A stretch of 64,000 nucleotides of DNA from Lachnospiraceae bacterium (GCA_017461725.1 JAFTXG010000028.1:186001-250000), one strand, 5' to 3'. Counted from the first letter of the stretch, positions 45,110 through 54,771 are shown. Notes: a model not told the origin generated them from the letters alone. Numbers and translations are program-made.

Positions 45110-45883
45110 ATGGGTAACTTATTCAATCCCGACAATAAAGTCATGGTTTTTCTTAGTCATGTGACCGACTACATTATTCTCAGTCTCATTTGGACCGTCT
45201 GCAGTATACCAGTCTTCACAATCGGTGCATCGACCACCGCTTTCTACTACACCTCGCTGAAAATTCTCGACGGCAAGGATACCTATGTGACGAAGGATTT
45301 CTTCCACTCATTCAAGCAAAATTTCAAACAGGCCACTCTGCTCTGGCTCACCTTCCTGGGCGTGGGTATTTTCCTGGTTGTGGATATTTTGATTTATCGT
45401 CAGATGGACACTACCTTTGCAAATGTCGCCATTGTGATATTTGCCAGTGTTTCCCTGATGTATGTGTTCACTCTTCTTTATCTGTTCCCGTACCTTTCCA
45501 AATTTTACTGTACCTTTAAGCAGGCAATCAAAAGCGCTTTACTGTTGAGCCTTCGTCATCTGGGCTACACCATCCTGATGATCATTGCCGATGTGGTAAT
45601 CGTATTTGCTGCGATGTACTATAGTTTCCTGATCATGTTCCTTCCTGCGATCTTCACCTTCGTCAACAGCTTGATATTCAAGCGGATTTTCAAGCGCTAT
45701 ATTCCAGAGGATACGCAAACAGCGGATGATGACTCCTTCTCAACCATCGATGAGATCGAGATGCGCGATGCCGAGGCGGCTGCCGCTGCAGCAGTCGAAG
45801 AAGAAAACGAAGAAGTTTCCGATGATTCTGGTGCTTTCGGTTCTGCCATTGAGTCTGAGGATGGCGTAAAGAGATATTTCTGA
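45110..45883 (+). CDS. YesL/DUF624 family membrane protein
   Basis: This 257-residue protein has five to six membrane helices and the DUF624 start: MGNLFNPDNKVMVFLSHVTD, then LIWTVCSIPVFTIGASTTAF and the block FKQNFKQATLLWLTF. The C-terminal 60 residues are an acidic, Ala/Glu-rich tail. Homologues (YesL of Bacillus) often lie near carbohydrate-use genes, but their role is unknown. ACGGAGG precedes the ATG. It is divergent from the Tad operon; a link between them is not shown. Confidence 0.82.
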   Translation: MGNLFNPDNKVMVFLSHVTDYIILSLIWTVCSIPVFTIGASTTAFYYTSLKILDGKDTYVTKDFFHSFKQNFKQATLLWLTFLGVGIFLVVDILIYRQMDTTFANVAIVIFASVSLMYVFTLLYLFPYLSKFYCTFKQAIKSALLLSLRHLGYTILMIIADVVIVFAAMYYSFLIMFLPAIFTFVNSLIFKRIFKRYIPEDTQTADDDSFSTIDEIEMRDAEAAAAAAVEEENEEVSDDSGAFGSAIESEDGVKRYF

Positions 45884-45918
45884 TAACACTTTCTGTACAT
45901 AATATATCGTTTACCATA

Positions 45919-45962
45919 ATAAAACCGCAGGACGGAAAGCCCCGAATCCTGCGGTTTTTTAC
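45919..45962 (+). terminator. terminator of the YesL-like gene
   Basis: AAAACCGCAGGA pairs with TCCTGCGGTTTT around a GC-rich loop, followed by TT. A strong intrinsic terminator. Confidence 0.85.
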
Positions 45963-46078
45963 ATGCTTTTATACGTCATATTTTTCATTCCGAAACACCC
46001 GACAGAAATCCTGAAATTTTGACCACCTTATCACAATCCCATTCTTCATCTATCTTTCTGTCATCACAAAAACTCTTG

Positions 46079-46150
46079 CCCCAACTCTTGACAAAGAGTC
46101 GGAATAACCCCATGCCTCGAAAATATTTTACCCCAACTCTTGACAAAGAG
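46079..46150. repeat. direct repeat with dyad core downstream of the pyruvate oxidoreductase gene
   Basis: CCCCAACTCTTGACAAAGAG occurs at 46079-46098 and 46131-46150, 52 bp apart, and a partial copy (AACTCTTGCC) starts at 46071. The core CTCTTGACAAAGAG is itself a near-palindrome. No function is known. The rest of the 45884-46247 gap holds two terminators and no gene. Confidence 0.6.
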
Positions 46151-46159
46151 CCCATAAAA

Positions 46160-46200
46160 GACCGCCCGAAACGCATTTCTGCGATTCGGGCGGCCCTCAT
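46160..46200 (-). terminator. terminator of the pyruvate oxidoreductase gene
   Basis: On the minus strand GGCCGCCCGAA pairs with TTCGGGCGGTC across a short loop containing a second small stem, followed by TTTTAT. It is about 50 bp past the stop codon. Confidence 0.8.
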
Positions 46201-46247
46201 TTTATGATTCAGTATTTACATACTGTGTGTTTTGGTGTATCTGAGAA

Positions 46248-49200
46248 TTACTCCTCTACGCCGTACAGCTTAACCAGCTTCTGCAGATGAGCGTACTTAT
46301 CCTTTGCATTCTGCTCGGAGATAGCGAACAGCTTCTCTGCACGCTCAGCGTTTGCACGCTTCAGAGCGTTGTAACGAACCTCGCCGTTAAGGAATGCCTG
46401 GTAATCTCCGGTAGGAGCCTTGCTGTCAAGGCTGAATGCAGCCTTGCCTTCCTTAGCCAGAGCAGGGTTGAAGCGGAAGTTGTGCCAGTAACCAGCCTCA
46501 ACTGCTGCCTTCTCCTCAAGCTGTGCCTTAGCCATACCAGCCTTGATACCATGGTTGATACAAGGAGCGTAAGCGATGATCAGTGAAGGTCCGGGATATG
46601 CCTCAGCCTCAGCGATAGCCTTTACGCACTGGTTGTAATCAGCACCCATAGCGATCTGAGCAACGTATACATAGCCGTAGCTCATTGCGATAGCAGCCAG
46701 GTCTTTCTTCTTGGTCTCTTTACCGCCAGCTGCGAACTGAGCAACTGCGCCGGTAGGAGTTGCCTTGGAAGCCTGTCCACCGGTATTGGAGTAAACCTCG
46801 GTATCAAATACCATGATGTTTACGTCATGGCCGCTAGCCAGAACATGGTCAACACCGCCGAAGCCGATGTCGTATGCCCAACCGTCACCACCGAAGATCC
46901 ACTGGCTCTTCTTTGCCAGGAAATCCTTATCCTTCAGGATAGCCTGTGCCTTCTCGCATCCGCACTCCTCAAGAGCTGCTACCAGCTTATCGGTTGCGTT
47001 GCCATTCAGAGCACCTACGCTGTAGGTATCCAGCCATTCCTGGCCAGCTGCCTTAACAGCTTCATTGTCGCTGTTCGCAACAACATCCTCAACCTTCTTC
47101 TTCAGACCGTTTCTCAGAGCCTGCTGAGCCAGGTTCATACCGTAACCGAACTCTGCAGCATCCTCGAACAGGGAGTTGGACCATGCAGGACCCTGACCCT
47201 TCTCGTTCTTGGTGTAAGGAGTGGAAGGTGAAGAGTTACCCCAGATGGAGGAGCAACCGGTTGCGTTTGCGATATACATTCTGTCACCGAACAGCTGGGT
47301 GATCAGCTTAGCGTAAGGGGTCTCACCACAACCTGCGCAAGCTCCGGAGAACTCAAGCAGAGGCTGCTTGAACTGGGAACCCTTAACGGTGTTCTCTTTG
47401 AACTTAGCAATAACCTCGGGCTTCTTGGGCAGCTTCAGGCCGTACTCAAAGCCTTCCTGTACGTCGATGTTTGCTTCCATGTTAGCCATGGTCAGTGCCT
47501 TGTTACCCTTCTTGCCAGGGCAGACAACTGCACAGGATCCACAACCAAGACAGTCGAGAGCATCAACGGTCATTGCGAAGTAGTATCCGGGCATACCGGT
47601 CATAGGAATAACCTTCTGGGATGCAGGTGCTGCCTTTGCCTCCTCCTCAGTCATAGCGACAGGACGGATGGTTGCATGAGGACAAACATATGCACAGAAG
47701 TTACACTGGATACAGTTTTCAGGATTCCATACAGGAATATCAACTGCAACACCGCGCTTCTCGAATGCAGCGGAACCGGAAGGAGTGGTACCGTCTACAT
47801 AATCGGTAAATGCGGAAACAGGGAGCTTGTTACCCTCCTGAGCGTTTACATGCTGCTGGATGTTCTTTACGAACTTCTCAACATCGCTGTCACCTGCGGG
47901 AGGAATAGCACCGATATGGGTATCCTCTGCGTTCTTCCAGCTCTCAGGAACCTGAATCTCAACAACGTCCTTAGCACCGCGCTCGATAGCGTCGTAGTTC
48001 ATCTGAACGATCGCATCACCCTTCTTGCCGTAGGAAGCCTTAGCAGCTGCCTTCATGAGCTCGATAGCGCGCTCCTCGGGGATGATGTTAGCCAGCTTGA
48101 AGAATGCGGACTGCAGAATGGTGTTGATACGGCCGCCCAGACCGATCTCCTTACCGATCTTGATACCGTCGATGGTGTAAACCTTGATGCCGTGCTCTGC
48201 GATATAGCGCTTAGCCTGTCCGGGCAGATGCTCCTCAAGACCAGCCATATCCCAAGGACAGTTCAGCAGGAAGGTACCGCCATCCTTCAGATCCTGTACC
48301 ATGTTGTACTTGTTCAGGTATGCAGGGTTGTGGCAAGCTACGAAGTTTGCCTTGGAAATCAGGTAGGTGGACTTGATGGGATCCTTACCAAAACGCAGGT
48401 GAGAAATGGTCACACCACCGGACTTCTTGGAGTCATAATCAAAGTATGCCTGAGCATACATATCAGTGTTATCACCGATGATCTTAATAGAGTTCTTGTT
48501 AGCACCAACAGTACCGTCAGCACCCAGACCCCAGAACTTACAGCTGATGGTAGTCTCAGGAGCGGTGTTCAGTGCGGGGCCAACCTCCAGGGACAGATTG
48601 GTCACATCATCAACGATACCAACGGTAAATACCTTCTTCTCGGTATTATTGAATACTGCAACGATCTGTGCAGGGGTAGTATCCTTGGAACCAAGACCGT
48701 AGCGACCGGTGAATACGGGAACTGCATCGAACTTAGAGCCCTTCAGAGCTGCTACAACGTCCAGATACAGAGGCTCGCCCATAGCGCCGGGCTCCTTGGT
48801 TCTGTCAAGTACGGAGATCTGCTTTACAGACTCGGGGATAGCATCGATCAGTGCGGATGCACAGAAAGGTCTGTACAGACGTACCTTTACAACACCAACC
48901 TTCTGTCCAGCAGCTACCAGGTAATCGATGGTCTCCTCGATGGTATCACATACAGAACCCATAGCGATGATAACATGCTCAGCGTCTGCAGCACCATAGT
49001 AGTTGAACAGCTTATAGTCGGTACCGATCTTTGCGTTAACCTTGTCCATGTACTCCTGTACAATAGCAGGCAAAGCATTGTAGTAAGGGTTGCAAGCCTC
49101 TCTTGCCTGGAAGAAGATATCTGCGTTCTGTGCAGAACCTCTCTGGCAAGGATGGTTAGGGTTCAGCGCGTTTCTTCTGAAAGCGTCGATCGCCTCATGA

Positions 49201-49787
49201 TCAACCATCTCGTCAAGATCTGCGTAATCCCAGGTCTCGATCTTCTGGATCTCGTGGGAAGTACGGAAACCGTCGAAGAAGTTGATGAAAGGAAGACGGC
49301 CCTTGATTGCTGCACAGTGTGCAACGGGGGTAAGGTCCATAACCTCCTGTACGCTGGACTCACAGAGCATAGCACAACCGGTCTGACGGCATGCATATAC
49401 GTCGGAGTGATCGCCGAAAATAGACAGTGCATGGCTAGCCAGTGCACGTGCGGATACGTTGAATACGCCAGGGAGCTGCTCACCGGCAACCTTGTACAGG
49501 TTGGGGATCATCAGCAGTAAGCCCTGAGATGCGGTGTAGGTAGTGGTCAGAGCACCAGCTGCCAGAGAGCCGTGTACAGTACCAGCTGCACCAGCCTCAG
49601 ACTGCATCTCTGCTACCTTTACGGTCTGACCGAAAATATTCAGTCTGCCCTGAGTTGCCCACTCATCAGTAGCCTCAGCCATAACAGATGAAGGGGTGAT
49701 GGGATAGATGGCAGCCACGTCAGTGTATGCGTATGAAGCATGAGCAGCAGCATGGTTACCATCCATGGTTTTCATTTTTCTTCCCAT
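46248..49787 (-). CDS. nifJ: pyruvate:ferredoxin (flavodoxin) oxidoreductase
   Basis: This 1179-residue single-chain enzyme converts pyruvate and CoA to acetyl-CoA, CO2 and reduced ferredoxin, the core energy step of anaerobic clostridia. Domain I has YPITPSSVMAEATDEWA. The CoA-binding, intermediate and ferredoxin domains follow, with two [4Fe-4S] sites in CIQCNFCAYVCPHATIRP and CLGCGSCAVVCPGKKG. A third cluster has CAGCGETPYAKL. The thiamine-diphosphate domain has GGDGWAYDIGFGGVDH and DTEVYSNTGGQ. Length and order are normal. ACAGGAGG precedes the ATG. It stands alone, with a strong promoter and a terminator. Strong codon bias fits high expression. Confidence 0.97.
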   Translation of the reverse strand: MGRKMKTMDGNHAAAHASYAYTDVAAIYPITPSSVMAEATDEWATQGRLNIFGQTVKVAEMQSEAGAAGTVHGSLAAGALTTTYTASQGLLLMIPNLYKVAGEQLPGVFNVSARALASHALSIFGDHSDVYACRQTGCAMLCESSVQEVMDLTPVAHCAAIKGRLPFINFFDGFRTSHEIQKIETWDYADLDEMVDHEAIDAFRRNALNPNHPCQRGSAQNADIFFQAREACNPYYNALPAIVQEYMDKVNAKIGTDYKLFNYYGAADAEHVIIAMGSVCDTIEETIDYLVAAGQKVGVVKVRLYRPFCASALIDAIPESVKQISVLDRTKEPGAMGEPLYLDVVAALKGSKFDAVPVFTGRYGLGSKDTTPAQIVAVFNNTEKKVFTVGIVDDVTNLSLEVGPALNTAPETTISCKFWGLGADGTVGANKNSIKIIGDNTDMYAQAYFDYDSKKSGGVTISHLRFGKDPIKSTYLISKANFVACHNPAYLNKYNMVQDLKDGGTFLLNCPWDMAGLEEHLPGQAKRYIAEHGIKVYTIDGIKIGKEIGLGGRINTILQSAFFKLANIIPEERAIELMKAAAKASYGKKGDAIVQMNYDAIERGAKDVVEIQVPESWKNAEDTHIGAIPPAGDSDVEKFVKNIQQHVNAQEGNKLPVSAFTDYVDGTTPSGSAAFEKRGVAVDIPVWNPENCIQCNFCAYVCPHATIRPVAMTEEEAKAAPASQKVIPMTGMPGYYFAMTVDALDCLGCGSCAVVCPGKKGNKALTMANMEANIDVQEGFEYGLKLPKKPEVIAKFKENTVKGSQFKQPLLEFSGACAGCGETPYAKLITQLFGDRMYIANATGCSSIWGNSSPSTPYTKNEKGQGPAWSNSLFEDAAEFGYGMNLAQQALRNGLKKKVEDVVANSDNEAVKAAGQEWLDTYSVGALNGNATDKLVAALEECGCEKAQAILKDKDFLAKKSQWIFGGDGWAYDIGFGGVDHVLASGHDVNIMVFDTEVYSNTGGQASKATPTGAVAQFAAGGKETKKKDLAAIAMSYGYVYVAQIAMGADYNQCVKAIAEAEAYPGPSLIIAYAPCINHGIKAGMAKAQLEEKAAVEAGYWHNFRFNPALAKEGKAAFSLDSKAPTGDYQAFLNGEVRYNALKRANAERAEKLFAISEQNAKDKYAHLQKLVKLYGVEE

Positions 49788-49873
49788 TGGTTTAATCCTC
49801 CTGTGATTTAAATGAATTTGTAATAATAAACTTTCCTCATCTTGCTCGGAAATTACAAAACATTCCTTGTATC

Positions 49874-49903
49874 ATTATAAGGCGATACTGCCCTTCTTGT
49901 CAA
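49874..49903 (-). promoter_or_regulatory. promoter of the pyruvate oxidoreductase gene
   Basis: On the minus strand a perfect TTGACA (49898-49903) and a perfect TATAAT (49874-49879) are 18 bp apart, about 85 bp before the start codon. Confidence 0.85.
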
Positions 49904-49971
49904 ATGGGTATCGCGAAAAAAACGAAGAAAAATTGGATTTTGTGAGGTACATTCCATTTTATTCATCATAA

Positions 49972-50012
49972 AACCCCTGAATGTCTGTCACAGACATCCA
50001 GGGGGCTTATCA
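49972..50012 (-). terminator. terminator of the EF-G-like gene
   Basis: CCCCTGAATGTCTG pairs with CAGACATCCAGGGG around a TCA loop. It lies right after the stop codon of the EF-G-like gene; the flank on the minus side is T-rich (GTTTTATGATG). Confidence 0.75.
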
Positions 50013-50026
50013 TTTACTATTTGCTA

Positions 50027-52105
50027 TCAGTCCTCTGCGCCTGCTCTGGCTGCGATCTCTTTCGCCTGAACATCACTGGGTGCCTGCTCATAACGTGCGA
50101 AGGTATACTCAAAGTTTCCGATACCGCCGGTCATGGAACGAAGGTCGGTGGAGTAGCCCAGCATTTCCTTCATGGGAACGTCTGCCTCGATGACCTGATG
50201 GCCCTTGTGGTCGGAGTTCATACCGAGAACGCGGCCACGGCGCTTGTTCATGTCACCCATAACATCACCGGTATACTTATCGGGAACGATAACCTTTACA
50301 TTAACGATGGGCTCAAGAAGAACGGGCTTGGACGCGGGATCAGCAAATGCGTTCTTCACTGCCAGAATGGATGCCATCTTGAAGGACATCTCGTTGGAGT
50401 CTACCGCATGGTAGGAACCGAATACCAGAGTAGCCTTCAGACCAACTACGGGATATCCGGCCAAAGGCCCCTTCAGAACGGATTCCTGAACACCCTTCTC
50501 AACTGCGGGGAAGAAGTTCTTCGGAACAACACCGCCCACGATCTTCTCCTCGAATACGTAAGGGGTCTCCAGATCGCCGGAGGGCTCGAACTCCATCACA
50601 ACATCGCCGTACTGGCCATGTCCGCCGGACTGCTTCTTATGCTTACCCTGAACCTTAACCTTACCGCGGATAGTCTCGCGGAACGCAACCTTAGGCTCGT
50701 AGGTCTCGATCTCAACTTTATAACGGTTAAACAGCTTGCTCACAACAACCTCGAGCTGCTGATCGCCGATACCGTAGAGCAGCGTCTGACGATTTTCCTT
50801 GTCGTTTACAGTCTTTAAGGTCAGATCCTCATCCATCAGCTTAGCCAGAGCGCCTGCGATCTTGTCCTCGTCGCCCTTGTTCTTTGCGCGGTATGCAACA
50901 TAGGTGTAAGGAACAGAAACCTCGGGCTTCTCATAAACGATAGCCTTGCCCTTAGCTGCCAGCGTGTCACCGGTAACGGTCACGGAAAGCTTAGGGATAG
51001 CACCGATATCACCTGCGCGGAGCTCGGAAACCTCAAGAGCTTCCTTTCCGCGAAGAACATACAGCTTGGCGATCTTCTCGTCAGCCTCTTTGTTTACGTT
51101 AACCACGTCTGCACCTGCACGGAGTACACCGGAGCAAACCTTTACATAGGAATACTTTCCAATGAAGGGGTCAACCAGGGTCTTCCAAACCTTTGCACTC
51201 ATGGGCTTGGTGTCATCATAGTTAGCCTCGAACTCAAATCCGCCTGCCTCACCGGAGATCTCCAGCTTGTTGGGCGCATATACATACTTCTCAATCACAT
51301 CCAGCAGCATACGGGTACCATATCCGTTTGCGGAAGATCCCATCAGCACGGGAACGATAACGTTGTCCATAACGTGGGTACGCAGAGCGATGGAAATCTC
51401 ATCGTAGGTAAACTCTTCTCCGCCAAAATAGCGATCCATGTACTCCTCGCTGGTCTCGGCAACCGCCTCCATCAGCGCCTCTCTGTACTGCTCCAGATAA
51501 TCTACGGAATAATCGTGAACCTCGTCCTCGGTGTAGGTACCATCTGCGTTAAAACGACGTCCCTGCATCTTGACAACGTTAACGAAGCCGACAAACTTCT
51601 CATTTTCACGAACAGGCATCTGGAAAGGAGCGATCTTCTTTCCGTACATGTTCTCCAGGTCCTCTACAACCTGACGGAAGCTGGCATTGTCATCGTCCAT
51701 GTTGGTCACGTAGAACATACGGGGCAGCCCCATCTTCTCGCAGAGCTCCCATGCCTTCTGAGTACCAACCTCGACACCGGACTTACCGTTAACCACGATG
51801 ATCGCTGCATCCGCTACAGAAACAGCCTCCTCAACCTCGCCCACAAAGTCGAAATATCCGGGGGTGTCCAGAACATTAATCTTCACACCGTCCCACTCAA
51901 TCGGAACAACAGTGGTGGAAAGTGAAAATTTACGCTTAATCTCTTCCTTATCAAAATCACTGATGGTATTTCCGTCAGAAACCTTTCCCATTCGTGAGGT
52001 AACTCCCGTAATGCTGGCCATAGACTCAACCAGGGAAGTCTTTCCGCAGCCACCGTGTCCCAATAATACCACGTTGCGGATTCGATCAGATTCATAAACT
52101 TTCAT
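50027..52105 (-). CDS. EF-G-like translational GTPase (elongation factor G paralogue)
   Basis: The start is ATG 52105 after GAGGAGG (692 residues). It has the EF-G domain order: G domain with P-loop GHGGCGKTSLVE instead of the usual AHIDAGKTT, G3 as DTPGYFDF, domain II, then domain IV/V with GGHGQYGDVVMEFEPSG. The G4 motif NKMD of EF-G reads TNMD. These traits place it with the second, EF-G-like class (FusA2/TetM-like relatives) and not the main ribosomal translocase in the str operon. The role is uncertain: ribosome-associated GTPase or a back-up factor. It has its own promoter and terminator. Confidence 0.85.
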   Translation of the reverse strand: MKVYESDRIRNVVLLGHGGCGKTSLVESMASITGVTSRMGKVSDGNTISDFDKEEIKRKFSLSTTVVPIEWDGVKINVLDTPGYFDFVGEVEEAVSVADAAIIVVNGKSGVEVGTQKAWELCEKMGLPRMFYVTNMDDDNASFRQVVEDLENMYGKKIAPFQMPVRENEKFVGFVNVVKMQGRRFNADGTYTEDEVHDYSVDYLEQYREALMEAVAETSEEYMDRYFGGEEFTYDEISIALRTHVMDNVIVPVLMGSSANGYGTRMLLDVIEKYVYAPNKLEISGEAGGFEFEANYDDTKPMSAKVWKTLVDPFIGKYSYVKVCSGVLRAGADVVNVNKEADEKIAKLYVLRGKEALEVSELRAGDIGAIPKLSVTVTGDTLAAKGKAIVYEKPEVSVPYTYVAYRAKNKGDEDKIAGALAKLMDEDLTLKTVNDKENRQTLLYGIGDQQLEVVVSKLFNRYKVEIETYEPKVAFRETIRGKVKVQGKHKKQSGGHGQYGDVVMEFEPSGDLETPYVFEEKIVGGVVPKNFFPAVEKGVQESVLKGPLAGYPVVGLKATLVFGSYHAVDSNEMSFKMASILAVKNAFADPASKPVLLEPIVNVKVIVPDKYTGDVMGDMNKRRGRVLGMNSDHKGHQVIEADVPMKEMLGYSTDLRSMTGGIGNFEYTFARYEQAPSDVQAKEIAARAGAED

Positions 52106-52179
52106 ACATTTCCTCCTCGACACATTCATGTTGTCTGTTTTTCTGTAAATTCTGGTGACTTTTTGCACCATCATGTGCT

Positions 52180-52208
52180 ATTGTAACAAAAACCCAGCAA
52201 AAAATCAA
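52180..52208 (-). promoter_or_regulatory. promoter of the EF-G-like gene
   Basis: On the minus strand TTGATT (52203-52208) and TACAAT (52180-52185) are 17 bp apart, about 75 bp before the start codon. Confidence 0.65.
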
Positions 52209-52239
52209 CCTATATTTTGAAAATCGCACAATATAGCAC

Positions 52240-53055
52240 CTATCGAAATTCTGTCATATTTTCCCTATACCATTTCGGAAGGAAATTGTTCTGACATTGT
52301 GGATTTTTTCGCTGTTCGATGGCGATATGGTGAAAGAAAGTTTTCCACAACAGCGCATATTCCTCGTGATCTCGGTCGAAATTTAAAATTCTGTCATACT
52401 CTTCTCCGGTCAGCTGCCGCAGATACCAGCGGCTGTCCGCCGGGTGAAGCACCGCCAGTTTACGCTTTTTATCCACGATCATCCAGTGCTCGCTGATCAG
52501 CCGCTCAGCAAAATTCGGCGCGATCAGCGTCAGTACATTTGATTTCGGCTCGATCACCGAACACAAAATGCCCCCCTCCCACCGGGTAAAACGGACAAAC
52601 TGATTAAACCGGTGAGCCTCGTTTCCCACCCGTCTGGATATCTCGAATATCCGCATGACAGGCTCCTCCGTCAGCGTTTCCGTCACCCTCGGTCCGATCA
52701 CAAACCCCAGCCGGAGAAACCGGTAGATCACCTCCAGCTTCTCCGGAATTACCGACATCGCACAGTGGTAAACCAGCTCCAACGCCCGGTATGAGATTTT
52801 GCCGCGAATGGAGCGGATCACCTTCTCCGCTCGCTCCTCATCCACCTCCACCCGATGCTCCACACAGAACAGCTGATAATTATCCTCCGACTCCACGGCC
52901 AGTTCCACGATAAATCCTCTGTTTCCCCAGCGCCAGGCCTCATAGATACAGCTCATCATCGCGCCGAACTCATCGGCACAGACAAAGCGGTGCTTTTCCA
53001 TACGGCTATCCGACCACTGATTATTGATCAACTGACTCTGCATCACCTTTTCCAT
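52240..53055 (-). CDS. TIGR03915-like DNA metabolism protein, partner of the radical SAM protein
   Basis: This 271-residue protein resembles the family named probable DNA metabolism protein (TIGR03915). It has FVCADEFGAMMSCIYEAWRWG near the start, GNEAHRFNQFVRFTRWEGG in the middle, and HWMIVDKKRKLAVLHPADSRW in the second half. The family is nearly always encoded next to a radical SAM protein of TIGR03916, as here, and is sometimes fused to a uracil-DNA-glycosylase domain, which is absent in this copy. The start is uncertain: the ATG at 53055 is used, but the family start matches the Met at about 53001. It is the second gene of a two-gene unit. Confidence 0.8.
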   Translation of the reverse strand: MEKVMQSQLINNQWSDSRMEKHRFVCADEFGAMMSCIYEAWRWGNRGFIVELAVESEDNYQLFCVEHRVEVDEERAEKVIRSIRGKISYRALELVYHCAMSVIPEKLEVIYRFLRLGFVIGPRVTETLTEEPVMRIFEISRRVGNEAHRFNQFVRFTRWEGGILCSVIEPKSNVLTLIAPNFAERLISEHWMIVDKKRKLAVLHPADSRWYLRQLTGEEYDRILNFDRDHEEYALLWKTFFHHIAIEQRKNPQCQNNFLPKWYRENMTEFR

Positions 53056-53132
53056 CCTCTCCCGTTTTTATCGTCTTTTGGGTCGGTGTTCCTACCATTT
53101 CTCCTACAATTCCACTCCTTATCTGTCACTGT

Positions 53133-54752
53133 TCAGAACTGCCCGAAGGCAGCTTTGCTGCAATCCTCCACCGTCGGCATCATCGCCAGATGCATATCGT
53201 CGAACAGACTTAACTGACGATAAGTCTGTGGGTGTTCCACCTCCCACCGCTTTTTCCCCTCATCCGCAGTGAGGCATCTGGTCAGCACATCCTCCTCGAT
53301 GGCGATGGGATACATCTGTCGCCCGTTACAGGTCAGGAAATAGGCCGCCCGCTTTAACACCACACCGATCCGCTTCAGATCAGGGAAATCAAGCCTTCCG
53401 TTCCGGCGGGCCTCAACGATCCTGCGGGCAGACTTTACCCCCACCCCGGGCACACGCAATAACAGAGCATAATCCGCCCGGTTCACCTCCACCGGAAAAT
53501 ACTCCAGATGTCTGAGGGCCCAGTCACACTTGGGATCCACCAGCACATTGAAATCCGGCCTGTCCTCCGATAGAAGCTCGTCGGCCTGAAAACCATAAAA
53601 CCGTAGCAGCCAGTCCGCCTGATACAGGCGGTGCTCCCGCAAAAAAGGCACCGGAGTGTCAAGTCCGGGCAGTGCCGAATCCTCATTGACCGGAATGTAG
53701 CCGGAAAAGAACACTCGCTTCAGATCAAACTGCCGGTACAGGCTCTCCGCCACCCGCATGATCTGATAGTCCGTCTCGCCGGTGGCACCGATGATCATCT
53801 GGGTGCTCTGGCCGGCGGGGACATAGGACAGGCCACGGTCCTCCGCCCAGGGAACAAGACCGCCGGCGGAGGCGCTTGCCAGGCCATCTGCTCTGCATCC
53901 GCCGGCTTCAGATCCGGCGTCAAGCCTCCCGGACATGCTGACACGGTTATCCGGACATAAGTCCACACTTTCCCCGAACTTCTTCCGCGACGTTTCCGTC
54001 CCACCGCTCCCATCAAGCTGCAAAATCGCCTCATCTGTCCTCTTCTGCAGTCGCAGATTATTTTCATTGAATATACTCCCCGGCAGTTCCTTCATCCGAT
54101 AGGCTCTCTCCATCTTCTCCCCGACGCCTACTCTCAACCTCTCCTGCGCGATTCCCTGCTGGATCTGCCGCATCGGTGTGAGGATCGTCTTTCGAGTTTT
54201 ATGGGGTGCCAGAAGTCTCAGTCCATCCCCGGTGGGCAGTTCCAGATTTACGCTCATCCGGTCAGCCAGATAGCCGATCTCCCGAATCACCTGGGGATCA
54301 GCTCCCGGCACGCCCTTCACGTGGATATACCCGCGAAAACCGTACTTTACTCTCAGCAGATAGAGGGCCTGAAACATCTGCTCCATGGTGGACGTGGGAT
54401 TTTTTCGCACACCGGAGCTTAGGAACAGTCCCTCGATGTAATTTCGGCGATAGAACTCCATGGTCAACGTGCAGATCTCCTCCGGGGTGAAGGTGGCCCT
54501 GGGCACATCGTTTGAGGCACGGTTATGACAGTATTTACAGTCAAACACACACTCATTAGTCATCAGTATTTTGAGCAGCGTGATGCATCTGCCATCCGCC
54601 CCGAAGCTGTGGCAGATACCGGCAGAGATCGAACTGCCCAGATGTCCATGCTTTCCTTTCCGGTCCACACCACTGGACGTGCAGGCCACGTCATACTTGG
54701 CCGCATCGGACAAAATCGCCAGTTTTTCATCTAACGTATAGCTTCTCTCCAT
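53133..54752 (-). CDS. putative DNA modification/repair radical SAM protein with helix-hairpin-helix
   Basis: This 539-residue protein has the radical SAM cluster site CVFDCKYC (Cys 68, 72, 75), FLSSGVRKNPTSTMEQM, and ELPTGDGLRLLAPHK of the barrel, and a C-terminal helix-hairpin-helix (LLRVPGVGVKSARRIVEARR) that would bind DNA. This matches the family of putative DNA modification/repair radical SAM proteins (TIGR03916). A stretch of about 100 residues (200-310) rich in Gly/Ser/Ala interrupts the conserved order before AGQSTQMIIGATGETD. A GTG at 54767 is an alternative start. Two LexA boxes flank its promoter. Confidence 0.85.
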   Translation of the reverse strand: MERSYTLDEKLAILSDAAKYDVACTSSGVDRKGKHGHLGSSISAGICHSFGADGRCITLLKILMTNECVFDCKYCHNRASNDVPRATFTPEEICTLTMEFYRRNYIEGLFLSSGVRKNPTSTMEQMFQALYLLRVKYGFRGYIHVKGVPGADPQVIREIGYLADRMSVNLELPTGDGLRLLAPHKTRKTILTPMRQIQQGIAQERLRVGVGEKMERAYRMKELPGSIFNENNLRLQKRTDEAILQLDGSGGTETSRKKFGESVDLCPDNRVSMSGRLDAGSEAGGCRADGLASASAGGLVPWAEDRGLSYVPAGQSTQMIIGATGETDYQIMRVAESLYRQFDLKRVFFSGYIPVNEDSALPGLDTPVPFLREHRLYQADWLLRFYGFQADELLSEDRPDFNVLVDPKCDWALRHLEYFPVEVNRADYALLLRVPGVGVKSARRIVEARRNGRLDFPDLKRIGVVLKRAAYFLTCNGRQMYPIAIEEDVLTRCLTADEGKKRWEVEHPQTYRQLSLFDDMHLAMMPTVEDCSKAAFGQF

Positions 54753-54771
54753 TTTAACCCGCCCCACAAAT

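Noticed and set aside
46071..46150. Possible tiny CRISPR array
   Set aside because: Only two full copies with no cas genes nearby. The repeat is near-palindromic but the array is too short to support the call.
47676..49520. Open frame of 614 codons opposite the pyruvate oxidoreductase gene
   Set aside because: It is in the antisense of a highly expressed, codon-biased gene whose product is certain. It has no ribosome binding site, and the translation is Val/Leu/Cys/Ser-rich with no family match.
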